Source of the DNA: JBBQVO01 sp038211505
Lineage (GTDB): Bacteria; Chloroflexota; Dehalococcoidia; DSTF01; JACRBR01
Reading direction: 5' to 3'
Length of the DNA: 5,321 nt
Assembly: GCA_038211505.1 (NCBI GenBank)
Contig: JBBQVO010000217.1
Span: forward strand, 1-5,321
Each line of letters begins with the position of its first letter. Position 1 is the stretch's first letter. A model generated the notes under the pieces. The model did not search any database and was not told where the DNA came from. It saw nothing but the letters and a program-made list of their open reading frames with translations. The position numbers and the translations under genes were made by a program. Below, piece by piece: positions 4,729-5,321 of this stretch.

Positions 4729-5321
4729 CTACTCAGAAGCCTTGTTGTACACCGCGTCCATCAGTTTTCCGAGCGCGCCGCCTGGGTGATGCTCGAAGTC
4801 CGCCGGCGAGTAGCCGCGGTGCTGCGCGATCGCGAGCGCCAGCGCATCGCCGATCGCCATCGCCGCGATGGCGCTCGCCGTCGGGGCGAGGCCGATCGGA
4901 TCGGCCTGCGACGTCTTGCCCGGCAGCAGCACGATATTCGAGACGAGCGAGAGCGTCGACTGGGGCGCGTCCGTAATGGCGATGATCGGCGTTTCGAAGC
5001 GCCGGAAGATCGGCAAGACGGCCAGCACTTCCGGGTTCTCACCGCTGTGCGAGATGGCGAGGATGACGTCGCCCTTGCGTACGCTGCCGAGATCGCCGTG
5101 CACCGCTGCCCCGGCCGGCACGAACGACGCCGGCGTGCCCGTTGACGAGAGCATCGACGCGATCTTGGCGGCGACGTTGCCCGACTTGCCGACGCCGCAC
5201 GTCACGATCTGGCCTTCGCAGCGGGCCATGATCTCGACCGCCTCGACGAACTCGCTGCCGATGCCCGCCGCGGCATCTTCGAGAGCGCGCGCTTCGTGGC
5301 GGATCACTTCGCGCCCGAGCA
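4729..5321 (-). CDS. SIS-domain sugar phosphate isomerase, KdsD/KpsF-like, without CBS domains (5' end outside window)
   Basis: KdsD/KpsF enzymes convert D-ribulose 5-phosphate to D-arabinose 5-phosphate, the first step towards Kdo for lipopolysaccharide or capsule. The visible 197 codons end at TAG (complement of 4729-4731). Numbering from the GTG at 5307: CGVGKSGNVAAKIA (37-50), STGTPASF (55-62), HGDLG (70-74), AISHSGENPE (84-93), PIGLAPT (137-143), GDALALA (153-159) and HHPGGALGKL (173-182) follow E. coli KdsD closely. The frame stays open through LGRE upstream of that GTG, and the GTG aligns with residue 19 of E. coli KdsD, so it is an internal valine; about 10-20 residues lie outside. 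The protein ends just after the SIS domain, with none of the two CBS domains of the roughly 325-residue KdsD. Of the KdsD catalytic residues Lys59, Glu111, Glu152 and His193, three are kept (K41, E93, H174), but Glu152 is Gln (Q134). The activity is therefore likely within sugar phosphate isomerisation but unproven. Confidence 0.85.
   Translation of the reverse strand, partial: LGREVIRHEARALEDAAAGIGSEFVEAVEIMARCEGQIVTCGVGKSGNVAAKIASMLSSTGTPASFVPAGAAVHGDLGSVRKGDVILAISHSGENPEVLAVLPIFRRFETPIIAITDAPQSTLSLVSNIVLLPGKTSQADPIGLAPTASAIAAMAIGDALALAIAQHRGYSPADFEHHPGGALGKLMDAVYNKASE

Noticed and set aside
4720..4732. GTAGA-CGC-TCTAC hairpin overlapping the SIS gene stop codon
   Set aside because: The stem is only five base pairs, no T-run follows in the minus direction, and it overlaps coding sequence, so it is too weak to call a terminator.
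4612..5145. A 177-codon plus-strand frame covering the convergent gap and the SIS gene
   Set aside because: It is antisense to a clear SIS-domain gene and has Arg-rich, low-information content with no domain I recognise.
5305..5307. GTG at 5307 as the start of the SIS gene
   Set aside because: The frame is open beyond it to the window edge and the upstream residues LGRE align with the N-terminal helix of KdsD, so it is an internal codon.

Overview
This is a GC-rich bacterial chromosomal window with strong G/C bias at third codon positions. It holds six protein-coding regions, two of which run off the ends. Nothing looks like a phage, plasmid, transposase, CRISPR array or RNA gene. The likely source is a high-GC, soil-type bacterium outside the well-studied model groups. 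An Acidobacteriota- or Chloroflexota-like lineage would fit the dispersed intergenic repeats, the apparently leaderless genes and the Kdo-type SIS isomerase, but this placement is inference and weak.

Layout from left to right. The 3' half of typA/bipA (2-868, +) encodes the C-terminal domains of a ribosome-binding translational GTPase. A short gap with a small hairpin and a -10-like box leads to a secreted lipoprotein gene (911-1684, +) with a four-cysteine domain. Four bases later comes a truncated AlkD-like DNA alkylation repair gene (1689-1988, +), cut off right after its SWDIVD motif. The 251-base gap 1989-2239 holds a dispersed repeat, a 31-base-spaced direct repeat and a TACAAT promoter box. 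It leads to a sugar phosphate isomerase/epimerase-like TIM-barrel gene (2240-3028, +), for which I prefer a GTG start with a strong ribosome binding site. The 237-base gap 3029-3265 holds a second copy of the same dispersed repeat, then a heptanucleotide tandem repeat that runs into a TACAAT box seven bases from the ATG of an MFS exporter gene (3266-4534, +). A 194-base convergent gap (4535-4728) contains a perfect 8-bp inverted repeat of a different type. The window ends in the 3' part of an SIS-domain sugar phosphate isomerase gene (4729-5321, -) of the KdsD/KpsF type, lacking CBS domains.

The genes do not form an obvious pathway. Only the lipoprotein and the AlkD remnant look like an operon; the TIM-barrel gene and the exporter each have their own promoter box. 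The most notable content is between the genes: every gap longer than about 150 bases carries a repeat, and at least three repeat types are present. I found no convincing new multi-gene system. The better leads are the heptamer repeat fused to the exporter promoter, the leaderless-gene signature, the truncated repair gene, and the Glu-to-Gln change at a KdsD active-site position in the SIS protein.
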